Source: Bacteroidota bacterium
Lineage (GTDB): Bacteria > Bacteroidota > Bacteroidia > Flavobacteriales > Weeksellaceae
Assembly: GCA_023399595.1 (NCBI GenBank)
Contig: JAEWOR010000048.1
Span: forward strand, 1-31,327
Direction: 5' to 3'
Length of the DNA: 31,327 nucleotides
In this document: positions 26,001 through 31,327 of the stretch, piece after piece
Layout: every line of letters begins with the position of its first letter
How positions within the stretch are numbered: position 1 is the first letter of the stretch
Notes under the pieces: model-generated
What the model saw: only the letters and a program-made list of their open reading frames with translations
What the model was told of the DNA's origin: nothing
The model's database searches: none
Made by a program: the position numbers and the translations under genes

Positions 26001-26751
26001 TGATAACAATGTGAAGCGTTTTCACAAAGGTGCTTTTTATCTGGCCGAACAAATGAAATTGGACATTATCCCGATGTATATTCATGGGGATTCTGAAGTT
26101 CAACCAAAAGGCGATTTTATTATTTATGACGGTGAAATTACGGTGAAAGTAGGCGAAAGAATAAAATTTGATGACAAAAACTTCGGTGCTAATTATTCTG
26201 AAAAAACGAAGAAAGTAAACGCATTTTTCAGAAGTGAATTTGCCAATTTGAGAACAGAATTAGAAGATGAAAATTACTTTAAGAAAAAGCTGTTCCTAAG
26301 TTATTTGTACAAAGAAAAAGAAATCACAAAAGGGGTAAAAACTGATTTTGAGAAAAATAAATCGGTGTATTTTGAACTCAACAAACACATTTCTCCAGAT
26401 GCCAATATTTTGCATTTTGCAGATGATTTCGGACAAAAAGAAGCTCTATTAACCCTTCAACAAGCGGGAAGAAGGATTTTTTGCATTCAGAAAAAACTTG
26501 AAAATAAAGTAATTGCTCAGCAAAACTATATCGTTAAAAACAGAAAAATAAATTATATTGAATCGTTAAAAGAAGTCACCAAAAATATGGATGTGGTTTT
26601 AGTTTCCTCCAATCATTTTTCGTTAGAAAATTTGGAAAATCAGCCTCAAAAAATAATCGTTTTATGGGACATTATTCAACTTCCAGAAAATAAATACGAA
26701 TGCGCTACTTCCTTAGATTCAATAAAAGTTTATAGAAAAAAAGAAAAATAA
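23095..26751 (+). CDS. MMPL/RND transporter fused to a PlsC-type acyltransferase and a Rossmann-like tail
   Basis: A three-part protein of 1218 residues. Residues 1 to about 840 form an MMPL/RND exporter of two similar halves: helices near 17-37 and 437-455, each followed by a periplasmic loop and a five-helix bundle, with VGITIDYALH and FGVGDDFSIF at matching positions. Residues about 880-1060 are a PlsC/lysophospholipid-type acyltransferase with NHTSFLD (895-901, catalytic His896) and FPEG (962-965). Residues about 1095-1210 (ANILHFADDFGQKEALLTL ... MDVVLVSS) look like a reduced methyltransferase-like Rossmann fold. First gene of the flexirubin-type operon. Likely role: acyl transfer to, and membrane or outer-membrane delivery of, the pigment lipid. 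The first two domains are certain; the third is weak. Confidence 0.92.
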   Translation: MHRFFTALYYLISKNKVLSAVVAVGILVLCVFFASKLNFEEDINQIIPKSEKSDLTAKVLKQLNFSDKIIVIVEKKSKSEDFGLSETGAKFIEEIQPLKKYINSIQGKVNDDEISKTFDFVQNNLPLFLDENDYKTISQKLNSDSIAKKVEDNYVSLVSPTSLVTKEFIKKDPLGITFLGVKKLNALNISSDFKLEDNFVVSKDGKTLLLFIDPKFKSNDTKQNEAFVDHLNLIKDKLNKEFKGKTQLSYFGSPVIAVANAKQIKKDIQSTVIISFTLLLIVLIYYFRNFFTPIIIFIPTICAALISLLILYFIKDKISAISLSVAAILVGITIDYALHILTHYKHSESVEDLYKDVSQPIILSSVTTAVSFLCLVFVKSEALKDLGLFAALTVFLSSFLSLIIVPILYQPKKQVKEHQSNFIDKVSSYPYERNKYLIIGCSIIIFACLFGFSHVKFNNDIGSLNYVPEDLKISEKKLEKLSDITSKSIYTISYGKTQEEALQRNTKLTNFLETEKQQGKILSYNSIGNVVISKEDQQKRIAEWKKFWNPETSTKTLNSLENNGKKFGFSNAAFETFANTIHKDYSTLSVQDYNQLEALQLSEFLSDENGLYTVTNVVKVNEKDRNSFIKNIDKQQESIAIDRQQMNETFLGLLKNDFNKLINYSLLAIIITIILFFRNFELSLLTMFPIVLTGIVTAGIMYFLGVELNIFSTVVCTLIFGVGDDFSIFLTQAMQKEHSTGKNELPTYRVSIFLAVLTTTLSIGSLIFAKHPALHSLAMVALLGMFSVIAITSILYPFWFRLLITSRQKKGLSPVTLRLLFNTVISFTIYGLGGFFFSCLGHFFIRKAKGVTLDFIKLIIAKFLTFVLYTNPFVRKRVINKVNETFERPAVIIANHTSFLDTLAISMATHKTVFLVNDWVHKSPIFGKLVKALGFFPVSQGIENGIEPLQEKVDQGYSLVIFPEGQRSYDNNVKRFHKGAFYLAEQMKLDIIPMYIHGDSEVQPKGDFIIYDGEITVKVGERIKFDDKNFGANYSEKTKKVNAFFRSEFANLRTELEDENYFKKKLFLSYLYKEKEITKGVKTDFEKNKSVYFELNKHISPDANILHFADDFGQKEALLTLQQAGRRIFCIQKKLENKVIAQQNYIVKNRKINYIESLKEVTKNMDVVLVSSNHFSLENLENQPQKIIVLWDIIQLPENKYECATSLDSIKVYRKKEK

Positions 26752-26793
26752 ATCTGAAAACCATATTTTTGTAAGATTGTAAAATTTGCTTCA

Positions 26794-27702
26794 ATGAAGA
26801 AAAAAATCCTTGTTATTTATTACACCCAAACTGGACAACTAAAGGACATTGTTACCAATGTCGCTAAACCTTTTATAATTGAGCCAGATAAATACGAGGT
26901 TGATTTTTACAACATTCAATTGAAAGAAGACTTCCCATTTCCGTGGCCAGCAGATGTTTTTTTTGATACTTTCCCAGAGTCTTATCTGCAAGTTCCAAAA
27001 GAAATTCTTCCTCCACCTACAGAAATCCTTGATAAAAAATATGATTTTATAATTTTCGGATATCAGGTTTGGTATTTAACTCCTTCAATACCAATTATTT
27101 CTTTCTTAAAAAGTGGTTTTGCAGAGAAAATCATGAAAGACACACCTATTATCACCGTTTCTGGAACCAGAAATATGTGGATGCTGTCTCAGGAAAAACT
27201 AAAAACTTACTTCAAGGCTTTTAATTCCAAATTGGTAGGAAATATAGCCTTGGTGGACAGACATGACAATTACTCCAGCGTTCTTACCATTTTGAAATGG
27301 CTGACTACCGGAAATAAAAAAATGAAAAGACCGTTACCTGATGCAGGAGTTTCTGACGAAGAAATAAATAGCGCCACCCAATACGGACAAATCATTAAGA
27401 AATATGTGAACGCTAATTCTTGGGAAGATTTACAACCCGAATTGGTAAAAAATGGAGCGGTAGAAATTCGCCCATTTTTGGTGAGAGTAGAAAAAGTAGG
27501 CAACAAAATTTTTACAATTTGGTCCAACTTAATTATGAAAAATCCACAAAAAAGAAAAAAACTAGTTACCTTTTTTAAGATTTATTTAATGTTTGCCATC
27601 TGGATAATTTCGCCCATTGTTTTGGTTTTTCATATACTTGCATATCCAATTCTATTTTGGAAACGCAAAAAACAGAGAGAATATTTTCAAGGAATACAAT
27701 AA
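26794..27702 (+). CDS. darA: Dialkylresorcinol condensing enzyme DarA
   Basis: Partner of DarB in dialkylresorcinol synthesis; in studied systems DarB joins the two acyl chains and DarA completes the aromatic ring. The 302-residue protein has a flavodoxin-like start, KILVIYYTQTGQLKDI, with the phosphate-binding loop YTQTGQ at 10-15, followed by FIIFGYQVWYLTPS (85-98) and TVSGTRNMW (121-129), as expected of an FMN-fold enzyme. Residues about 257-289 are strongly hydrophobic and followed by KRKK, which suggests a C-terminal membrane anchor. The gap to the MMPL fusion gene is 42 nt and contains a -7-like TATTTTTG (26764-26771), possibly an internal promoter. darB follows after 21 nt. Confidence 0.88.
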   Translation: MKKKILVIYYTQTGQLKDIVTNVAKPFIIEPDKYEVDFYNIQLKEDFPFPWPADVFFDTFPESYLQVPKEILPPPTEILDKKYDFIIFGYQVWYLTPSIPIISFLKSGFAEKIMKDTPIITVSGTRNMWMLSQEKLKTYFKAFNSKLVGNIALVDRHDNYSSVLTILKWLTTGNKKMKRPLPDAGVSDEEINSATQYGQIIKKYVNANSWEDLQPELVKNGAVEIRPFLVRVEKVGNKIFTIWSNLIMKNPQKRKKLVTFFKIYLMFAIWIISPIVLVFHILAYPILFWKRKKQREYFQGIQ

Positions 27703-27723
27703 AAAAAACATAGAGATACACTA

Positions 27724-28863
27724 ATGAACGAAGTATATATTACGAAAGCTGCAAAATACCTTCCTAATAATCCCGTTGCTAATGATGAAATGGAAACTTA
27801 TCTTGGATACATCAACGGTAAACCTTCGAAAGCGAAAGGTATTATTTTGAGAAATAATGGTATTAAAACGAGATATTATGCTTTAGACACCAACGGAAAT
27901 CCTACGCATTCTAATGCTCAAATTACAGCCAATGCAGTGGATCAGTTGTTCGATGATAAATTCACCCGAGAAAACATGAAAATGTTATCTTGCGGAACCA
28001 CTTCTCCTGACCAAATTCAGCCTTCGCACTCTTCAATGGTGCATGGTTTATTAGGTCTTAATCATTCTATTGAAGTCAATACAGCAACAGGACTTTGCAA
28101 CTCGGGAATGAATGCCCTGAACTACGGATTTTTATCTGTAAAAGCTGGTGTTCACAACAATGCTGTTTGTGCAGGTTCCGAGAGAATGTCTTCTTGGATG
28201 ACTGCCGATAAATTCAATCATGAGGCAGAAAACCTTATCCTTCTTGAAGAAAGACCAATTATTGCTTTCAAAAGAGAGTTTTTGAGATGGATGCTTTCGG
28301 ATGGAGCAGGTGCTTTTTTATTGGAAAACAAACCTAGAGAAAATCAAATCAATTTAAGAGTTGAGTTTATCGATTTTTATTCTTACGCTCACGAAATTGA
28401 AACTTGTATGTATGCAGGTTCGGAGAAAAATGAAGACGGAACTTTACGCTCTTGGTCGGATATTCCTTCGGAAGATTGGTTGAAAGAATCTATTTTTGCA
28501 ATTAAACAAGATACGAAGCTTTTAGATCAATTTATTTTGGTGAAAGGTGCAGAAAGTTTAAAATCTTCTTTCGTGAAACATAATTTAGATCCAAATTCTA
28601 TCGATCATGTTCTAGCTCATATTTCTTCTGGTTATTTCAAAGAAGGTTTAAAAGATGAATTTGCAAAAGTAGGTCTAGATTTCCCTTGGGAAAAATGGTT
28701 CTATAACCTTTCAGAAGTAGGAAACATTGGTGCGGGTTCTATTTATATTGCCTTAGAAGAGTTGATGAATTCTGGAAAATTAGAAAAAGGACAAAAAGTG
28801 CTTCTTTGCATTCCAGAAAGTGGAAGATTTGCCTATTCTTGTGCATTATTAACGGTTTGCTAA
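27724..28863 (+). CDS. darB: DarB, ketosynthase (KAS III-like) for dialkylresorcinol synthesis
   Basis: Beta-ketoacyl-ACP synthase III-like enzyme that condenses two acyl thioesters to the precursor of the resorcinol ring of flexirubins. The 379-residue thiolase-fold protein shows a Cys-His-Asn triad: Cys125 in ATGLCNSGMNAL, His299 in DHVLAHISSG and Asn334 in EVGNIGAGS. The early segment LRNNGIKTRYYA is typical of KAS III. The surrounding darA gene makes the DarB assignment firm rather than FabH. The stop overlaps the next start by one base (TAATG), so the dehydratase-like protein downstream is translationally coupled to it. Confidence 0.93.
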   Translation: MNEVYITKAAKYLPNNPVANDEMETYLGYINGKPSKAKGIILRNNGIKTRYYALDTNGNPTHSNAQITANAVDQLFDDKFTRENMKMLSCGTTSPDQIQPSHSSMVHGLLGLNHSIEVNTATGLCNSGMNALNYGFLSVKAGVHNNAVCAGSERMSSWMTADKFNHEAENLILLEERPIIAFKREFLRWMLSDGAGAFLLENKPRENQINLRVEFIDFYSYAHEIETCMYAGSEKNEDGTLRSWSDIPSEDWLKESIFAIKQDTKLLDQFILVKGAESLKSSFVKHNLDPNSIDHVLAHISSGYFKEGLKDEFAKVGLDFPWEKWFYNLSEVGNIGAGSIYIALEELMNSGKLEKGQKVLLCIPESGRFAYSCALLTVC

Positions 28864-29294
28864 TGAGTCTGAACCTTCCCATACAAGATCAATCCACCAT
28901 TGAAAGTTTAATTCCTCAAAAATTTCCTTTCGTAATGGTAGGTGAGCTTCTTACCTATTCGGAAACGCAATTGCAATCTGCATTCATCATCAAAGAGGAC
29001 AATATTTTTGTGAGCAACGGAAAATTTCAAGCTTCAGGAATTGTGGAACACCAAGCGCAAAGCGTGGCTTTACATACAGGTTATAAATATGCACTTTTAG
29101 GAAAACCTGCACCAGTAGGCTATATTGGAGCCATAAAATATTTCGAAAACGAAAAACTTCCGAATGTAGAAGATCAATTAATTTCTGATGTCACAATCTT
29201 AAATGAATTAATGGATGTAACTCTGGTTGAGATTGTTACCAAACTGAATGGTAAAATTATTGCAAAATCTGAAATGAAAACGATTGTAAAATAG
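28863..29294 (+). CDS. ApeP/FabZ-like hot-dog protein lacking the usual active-site His
   Basis: A 143-residue hot-dog protein of the aryl-polyene (ApeP-like) dehydratase group. The family start reads LIPQKFPFVMVG (16-27), with Gln19 where the next protein has His. In the central helix region GIVEHQAQ keeps Glu62, but the position matching His47 of its neighbour is Asn52. It may therefore be a non-catalytic or altered subunit pairing with the following protein. I place the start at the ATG 28863, which overlaps the darB stop; the longer frame starts with TTG inside darB. The next gene begins 3 nt after its stop. Fold assignment is good; activity is inference. Confidence 0.8.
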   Translation: MSLNLPIQDQSTIESLIPQKFPFVMVGELLTYSETQLQSAFIIKEDNIFVSNGKFQASGIVEHQAQSVALHTGYKYALLGKPAPVGYIGAIKYFENEKLPNVEDQLISDVTILNELMDVTLVEIVTKLNGKIIAKSEMKTIVK

Positions 29295-29297
29295 AAA

Positions 29298-29729
29298 ATG
29301 GAAACCACCAACATCAATATCCAAGATTATTTGCCACATCGTGAGCCCATGTTGATGGTAGATGCCATTTTGGAACTTTGCCATGAAAAAGTGATTACCA
29401 CATTCAAAATTCATGAGAATAATATCTTTTTACGCCACAATCAACTTCAAGAATCTGGCCTCGTAGAAAACATGGCGCAAACCTGCTCTTCTATTGTTGG
29501 ACAAAGCTTTTTTGAAAACGATAACGCCACTAAAATTATTGGTTTTATTACCAGTATTAAAAAAATAAACATCTTCTCTCTTCCCAATTTGGGAACGGAG
29601 ATTATTACAAAGGCAACCTTGGTTTCTCAATACGAAAATATTTGTAACGTTTCCTGCGAAACATTTTGCAATGATGAACTTTTGGGAAATGCCGAAATCA
29701 ATCTTTTCATCCAAGAAATCCAATCATGA
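29298..29729 (+). CDS. ApeP-like 3-hydroxyacyl-ACP dehydratase
   Basis: A 143-residue hot-dog protein, the likely active partner of the preceding one. It carries YLPHREPMLMVD (11-22) with His14, and LRHNQLQESGLVENMAQ with His47 and Glu57. That is the type of His/Glu pair used by dehydratases to remove water from 3-hydroxyacyl-ACP, here presumably during synthesis of the conjugated aryl-polyene chain. The GHFPG motif of FabZ itself is absent, so an aryl-polyene type is favoured over housekeeping FabZ. Its stop overlaps the next start (ATGA). Equal length and direct adjacency to the upstream hot-dog gene suggest a heterodimer arisen by duplication. Confidence 0.82.
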   Translation: METTNINIQDYLPHREPMLMVDAILELCHEKVITTFKIHENNIFLRHNQLQESGLVENMAQTCSSIVGQSFFENDNATKIIGFITSIKKINIFSLPNLGTEIITKATLVSQYENICNVSCETFCNDELLGNAEINLFIQEIQS

Positions 29730-30130
29730 AAAAGCAAGATTTACCTCAGGACGAAAGCAATTTAAAATCCGCCAATATGACGGAAGTGCTGTATGTTACA
29801 GATGAAAATGACGAATATACCACCGCAAACTCCATCGGTTGGGAAGCCAAAAAATTAGCCCTAGAAGAATCTCTTTCTTTAATTAATGAAAGAATTGATG
29901 AAGCTAAAGAAAATGTAAAAAACGGAATTTCTAGTCCCATTTTTTATTTTATGGAACTTAATAAAATGGACCTTCCTGTTTTGGCGGCTTATTCTGGGTT
30001 TTGGCAATGGACGATAAAAAGACATAATAAACCTAAGAGTTTTAAAAAATTAAGCGATTCTACCCTCAAAAAATATGCAAACGCTTTCGGAATTACAGTA
30101 GAAGAATTAAAAAATTTTGACGGAAAGTAA
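29726..30130 (+). CDS. Small conserved-looking protein with XRE-like helix-turn-helix end
   Basis: A 134-residue cytoplasmic protein with no named family that I recognise. Residues 30-75 are acidic and helical. Residues 80-130 read like an XRE/HTH_3 domain: MDLPVLAAYSGFWQWTIKRH as the first helices and turn, then LKKYANAFGITVEELKNF, close to the common LakaLgvsldeL ending. The recognition helix is unusual (WQWTIKRH). It overlaps both neighbours (ATGA before, TAATG after), so it is made together with the pigment enzymes. It may regulate the operon or use the fold for protein binding. It has no signal peptide or membrane helix. Confidence 0.75.
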   Translation: MKKQDLPQDESNLKSANMTEVLYVTDENDEYTTANSIGWEAKKLALEESLSLINERIDEAKENVKNGISSPIFYFMELNKMDLPVLAAYSGFWQWTIKRHNKPKSFKKLSDSTLKKYANAFGITVEELKNFDGK

Positions 30131-31128
30131 TGAAACTCAATTTTGAACACCACCAAACTGCACACTGCGAAAATGGTGTTGCCTCCAACTTATTATTAAA
30201 TAAAGGAATTCACCTTAGTGAACCCATGATTTTTGGGATGGGCTCGGGTTTATTTTTTGTATATCTCCCATTTTTGAAGGTGAATTTTGCACCAGGATTT
30301 TCATACAGACCAATGCCCGGAGCAATATTTTCTAAAGCTGCAAAAAGATTGGGAATAAAAATAAAAAGACAAAAATTTTCTAATCCTAAAGAGGCTCAAA
30401 AAGCATTAGAAAAAAATTTAGAAAATAATATTCCTACAGGTTTACAAGTGGGTGTTTTCCATCTGACCTATTTTCCTGAAGAATATAAATTTCACTTCAA
30501 TGCACACAATTTAGTGGTGTACGGAAAAGAAGACAACCGTTTTTTAATTTCCGATCCCGTAATGGATTTTACCACAACCCTCACCGAAGAAGAATTGGAA
30601 AAAGTACGTTACGCTAAAGGTGCGCTAGCCCCAAAAGGTCACATGTACTACCCTATCGAAATTCCAAAAGAAATTCATTTGGAAGAAGCTATTGTAAAAG
30701 GAATTAAAGAAACTTGCAAAAATATGTTAGCTCCTGTTCCTTTAATTGGGATAAAAGCCATGCGATGGGTAGCCAGAAGCATCCCGAAATGGGCTGCTAA
30801 AAAAGGCACGAAAGTCACCAATCATTATTTAGGTCAGCTCATCCGTATGCAGGAAGAAATTGGAACAGGCGGCGGTGGATTTCGTTTTATTTACGGAGCT
30901 TTTCTACAAGAAGCTTCAGTAATTCTAAAAAATGATCAATTAAAAGAATTGTCTAAAGAAATAACAGAAATTGGTGATATGTGGCGAGATTTTGCAGTGG
31001 ATATTGCCCGAGTTTACAAAAACAGAAACTCTAAAAGCGATATCTACAACCAGCTCTCGCAAACCATGTTGACAATTGCAGACCGAGAGGAAGCGTTTTT
31101 CAAAAAACTTAAAAAGGCCATTTCTTAA
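30130..31128 (+). CDS. BtrH N-terminal-domain protein, putative ACP-dependent acyltransferase
   Basis: A 332-residue protein starting FEHHQTAHCENGVASNLL, which matches the BtrH N-terminal domain; the C-terminal half (about 180-330) resembles the DUF4872 region usually joined to it. A papain/C39-like triad can be proposed: Cys13 (AHCENG), His126 (NAHNLVVYG) and Asp142 (ISDP). BtrH of butirosin synthesis moves an acyl chain from an acyl carrier protein to an acceptor. In this operon an equivalent step would be joining the polyene acyl-ACP to the dialkylresorcinol, which is inference. It overlaps the HTH gene by one base and its stop codon lies in a terminator. Confidence 0.82.
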   Translation: MKLNFEHHQTAHCENGVASNLLLNKGIHLSEPMIFGMGSGLFFVYLPFLKVNFAPGFSYRPMPGAIFSKAAKRLGIKIKRQKFSNPKEAQKALEKNLENNIPTGLQVGVFHLTYFPEEYKFHFNAHNLVVYGKEDNRFLISDPVMDFTTTLTEEELEKVRYAKGALAPKGHMYYPIEIPKEIHLEEAIVKGIKETCKNMLAPVPLIGIKAMRWVARSIPKWAAKKGTKVTNHYLGQLIRMQEEIGTGGGGFRFIYGAFLQEASVILKNDQLKELSKEITEIGDMWRDFAVDIARVYKNRNSKSDIYNQLSQTMLTIADREEAFFKKLKKAIS

Positions 31129-31138
31129 TGGTCTTTTT
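31111..31138 (+). terminator. Rho-independent terminator overlapping the end of the BtrH gene
   Basis: Stem 31111-31121 / 31128-31138, 11 bp with one G-U pair in plus-strand RNA and a 6-nt loop, with the T run in the second arm. The TAA stop (31126-31128) sits at the loop edge, so the last codons encode half of the hairpin. It closes the pigment operon. Confidence 0.88.
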
Positions 31139-31164
31139 TATTGAAAATACAAAAAAAATTGCAA

Positions 31165-31184
31165 TTGTAGTAAAACTACTACAA
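31165..31184 (+). promoter_or_regulatory. Inverted repeat upstream of the last gene, possible operator
   Basis: TTGTAGT (31165-31171) and ACTACAA (31178-31184) are perfect inverted copies with 6 nt between. A second register, GTAGT-AAA-ACTAC (31167-31179), overlaps it. It lies 21 nt before the -7 box, over the -33 area, which suits a regulator binding site. Confidence 0.45.
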
Positions 31185-31204
31185 AGAAATAAAATTGGCT
31201 GTTC

Positions 31205-31212
31205 TATCTTTG
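31205..31212 (+). promoter_or_regulatory. -7 box (TATCTTTG) of the last gene
   Basis: TATCTTTG matches TAnnTTTG and would give a leader of about 60 nt before the ATG at 31282. There is no TTG at the -33 distance; the inverted repeat occupies that area. Confidence 0.5.
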
Positions 31213-31281
31213 GGTTATTGAAATGGTAAAAACATTATAATACACAAACCAATTAATTAACCTTTTAAAAAATTTACAAAA

Positions 31282-31327
31282 ATGGCAGCAAACAATTCAA
31301 GAGGACTTTTAAAGTTCAATGGAGGAT
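31282..31327 (+). CDS. Start of a gene, possibly a type VI secretion tube protein (TssD/Hcp-like); cut by the window edge
   Basis: Only 15 codons are present, reading MAANNSRGLLKFNGG. From memory this start resembles Bacteroidota TssD (Hcp-like) proteins, which form the tube of the type VI secretion system, but the stretch is far too short to prove it. It has its own -7 box and follows the pigment-operon terminator, so it is a separate transcription unit. Confidence 0.4.
   Translation, partial: MAANNSRGLLKFNGG

Noticed and set aside
28806..28862. Longer N-terminus for the first hot-dog protein
   Set aside because: It starts with TTG and lies inside the end of darB; the ATG at 28863 coupled to the darB stop fits better.
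28863..29294. Housekeeping FabZ
   Set aside because: The GHFPG motif and the active-site His are missing, and the context is the dar operon.
30130..31128. C39-type bacteriocin peptidase
   Set aside because: The Cys/His/Asp pattern is similar, but the start matches BtrH-type proteins and there is no ABC exporter or precursor peptide nearby.

Overview
The window looks like chromosomal DNA from a Bacteroidota bacterium of class Flavobacteriia, most likely the Chryseobacterium/Weeksellaceae group. The evidence is the AT-rich sequence, TAnnTTTG-type -7 boxes, a type IX secretion sorting domain, paired OmpH/Skp chaperones beside bamA and a DUF6089 barrel protein, and dialkylresorcinol (flexirubin) genes. 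No tRNA, rRNA, CRISPR array or insertion sequence was seen.

Region 1 (105-7524, all minus strand) is a cell-envelope block, transcribed DUF6089 barrel -> uppS -> bamA -> ompH -> ompH. A directional hairpin terminator follows, then a thioesterase, rfbD (dTDP-rhamnose synthesis) and a secreted protein of unknown function.

Region 2 (7708-14637, minus) is an exopolysaccharide assembly locus: a GT2 glycosyltransferase, a 305-bp gap with a nested inverted repeat, an EpsG-type polymerase, a WecA/MraY-type initiating transferase, a Wza-type export lipoprotein and a Wzc-type tyrosine kinase with a (Gly-Tyr)7 tail. No flippase is visible.

Region 3 (14645-22967, minus) holds an arginase-fold protein that has lost most metal ligands, a 1024-residue T9SS-secreted protein made of two copies of a FISUMP-like unit with a good promoter and terminator, an MBL-fold hydrolase, and topA.

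Region 4 (23095-31128, plus, divergent from topA) is the most interesting part: a tightly packed seven-gene operon of flexirubin/dialkylresorcinol type. It encodes an MMPL transporter fused to a PlsC acyltransferase and a Rossmann-like tail, DarA, DarB, two unequal hot-dog dehydratase-like proteins, a small protein with an XRE-like helix-turn-helix end, and a BtrH-family putative acyltransferase. The last stop codon lies inside a strong terminator. DarB and DarA would make the dialkylresorcinol; the dehydratase pair would serve polyene synthesis; the PlsC and BtrH-type proteins are candidates for the acyl transfer that joins the two halves; the MMPL part would move the product. The main ketosynthases, acyl carrier proteins and ammonia-lyase of such clusters are not in the window.

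At the right edge a new gene starts after its own -7 box and inverted repeat, tentatively a type VI secretion tube (TssD/Hcp-like) protein, cut off after 15 codons. I found no wholly unprecedented system. The least-described points are the three-part fusion, the unequal dehydratase pair, the embedded HTH protein and the BtrH-type protein, all within the pigment operon.
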